Shown in pieces: positions 6,973 through 7,317 of a stretch of 7,317 bases of DNA. A program made the translations under genes and the position numbers. Origin of the DNA: Chlamydiota bacterium (GTDB lineage: Bacteria > Chlamydiota > Chlamydiia > Chlamydiales > JAJFMI01). The stretch's first letter is position 1. Every line of letters starts with the position of its first letter. The stretch spans positions 1 to 7,317 of the forward strand of contig JAJFMI010000171.1 of the NCBI GenBank assembly GCA_021772235.1. Reading direction: 5' to 3'. Under the pieces are notes generated by a model. That model was not told the origin of the DNA, did no database searches, and saw only the letters and a program-made list of their open reading frames with translations.

Positions 6973-7276
6973 ATTCCTCTTTTACAAGAGCGAGCGAAAG
7001 CTCACTATCTGAAAATTTGGGACGAATATTGACCTCTAAACCAGGGGGGAAATCGAGTTGTTTTTCGCGAAACGCCTCACGGACAAGCCGTTTAAAACGA
7101 TTGCGTAAATGGGCTTTACCAAATTTGCGAGAAACAGTGAGACCGAGTTTAGGAGAGGGAGAGGGAGCGAGCCTGTAGTGAATAATGATTTTTTTACCAA
7201 CAAGCTTCTTTCCGCCCTTATGAACACGGGAGAAATCGCCGCGTTTGAGCAGTCTAAGAGATTTGGGGAACCTCAC
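6941..7276 (-). CDS. rnpA: Ribonuclease P protein component
   Basis: Protein subunit of RNase P, which binds the catalytic RNA and the 5' leader of precursor tRNA for 5' maturation. The 111-residue length is normal. The N-terminal PKSLRLLKRGDF is the family's usual start. The diagnostic basic helix is RNRFKRLVREAFR (58-70), preceded by LGLTVSRKFGKAH (44-56), which closely resembles the chlamydial form. The GTG start at 7276-7274 overlaps the rpmH stop by 4 nt (GTGA), the standard rpmH-rnpA arrangement, and there is no clear Shine-Dalgarno site, so it probably depends on re-initiation after rpmH. The 3' end contains the start of the helicase gene, an unusual partner where yidD or yidC would be expected. 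Confidence 0.95.
   Translation of the reverse strand: MRFPKSLRLLKRGDFSRVHKGGKKLVGKKIIIHYRLAPSPSPKLGLTVSRKFGKAHLRNRFKRLVREAFREKQLDFPPGLEVNIRPKFSDSELSLALVKEEFDNLVKQIKS
6974..6980 (-). promoter_or_regulatory. Shine-Dalgarno-like site for the helicase gene
   Basis: On the minus strand AGAGGAA lies inside the last codons of rnpA. It is about 1-3 nt from a TTG at 6972 but about 10 nt from the TTG at 6963, which favours the shorter start (649 aa). Both starts are rare TTG codons. Confidence 0.45.
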
Positions 7277-7317
7277 ACAGTCAGTTGCTTACGGCCTGCG
7301 CGACGTCTGCGATTCAA
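7273..7317 (-). CDS. rpmH: Large ribosomal subunit protein L34 (bL34), last 14 codons; 5' end outside window
   Basis: Reading the minus strand in from the right edge gives LNRRRRAGRKQLTV and then TGA at 7275-7273. This matches the basic C-terminal end of bL34, and LNRRRR is the form I recall for chlamydial L34. Its position directly before rnpA with a 4-nt overlap is the classical bacterial order. The piece is too short for an independent call, but motif and context agree. Confidence 0.85.
   Translation of the reverse strand: MNRRRRAGRKQLTV

Overview
The window most likely comes from a member of the Chlamydiae outside the genus Chlamydia (an environmental, Simkania- or Parachlamydia-like lineage). 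The best evidence is the RNase P protein: its core (TVSRKFGKAH, RNRFKRLVREAFR) and its N-terminal PKSLRLLKR closely resemble the chlamydial RnpA I remember. The L34 tail LNRRRR fits too. The assignment rests on memory of the families, not on a search.

Layout. The plus strand, from the left edge to 5031, carries two tandem genes for large secreted surface proteins of the filamentous-haemagglutinin / two-partner-secretion (TpsA) type. The first enters already in progress and only its C-terminal third is visible (1-980). The second is complete (967-5031, 1354 aa) and starts inside the end of the first. It has a signal peptide, a TPS secretion domain, a post-TPS beta-helical spacer, about 15 diverged repeats of about 33 residues, a second repeat family marked by IGHGG, and a conserved C-terminal module. 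The end of gene 1 aligns with the end of gene 2 throughout, so these are tandem paralogues. No TpsB outer-membrane transporter gene is in view.

The minus strand, from the right edge to 5014, carries a housekeeping cluster read in the order rpmH (last codons only), rnpA and a UvrD/PcrA/Rep-type helicase. All three overlap: 4 nt between rpmH and rnpA, and about 23-32 nt between rnpA and the helicase. They are therefore probably co-transcribed and translationally coupled. The usual rnpA neighbours yidD and yidC are missing at this position, which is taken by the helicase.

The two blocks converge and overlap tail to tail by 18 nt (5014-5031). Coding is effectively continuous: there is no gene-free stretch of even 50 bases and no recognisable intrinsic terminator. 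The points most worth following up are the tandem adhesin paralogues with a shared cysteine-containing C-terminal module after a divergent linker, the internal repeat architecture, the altered NPNG motif of the TPS domain, and the junction where the adhesin array meets a short helicase.
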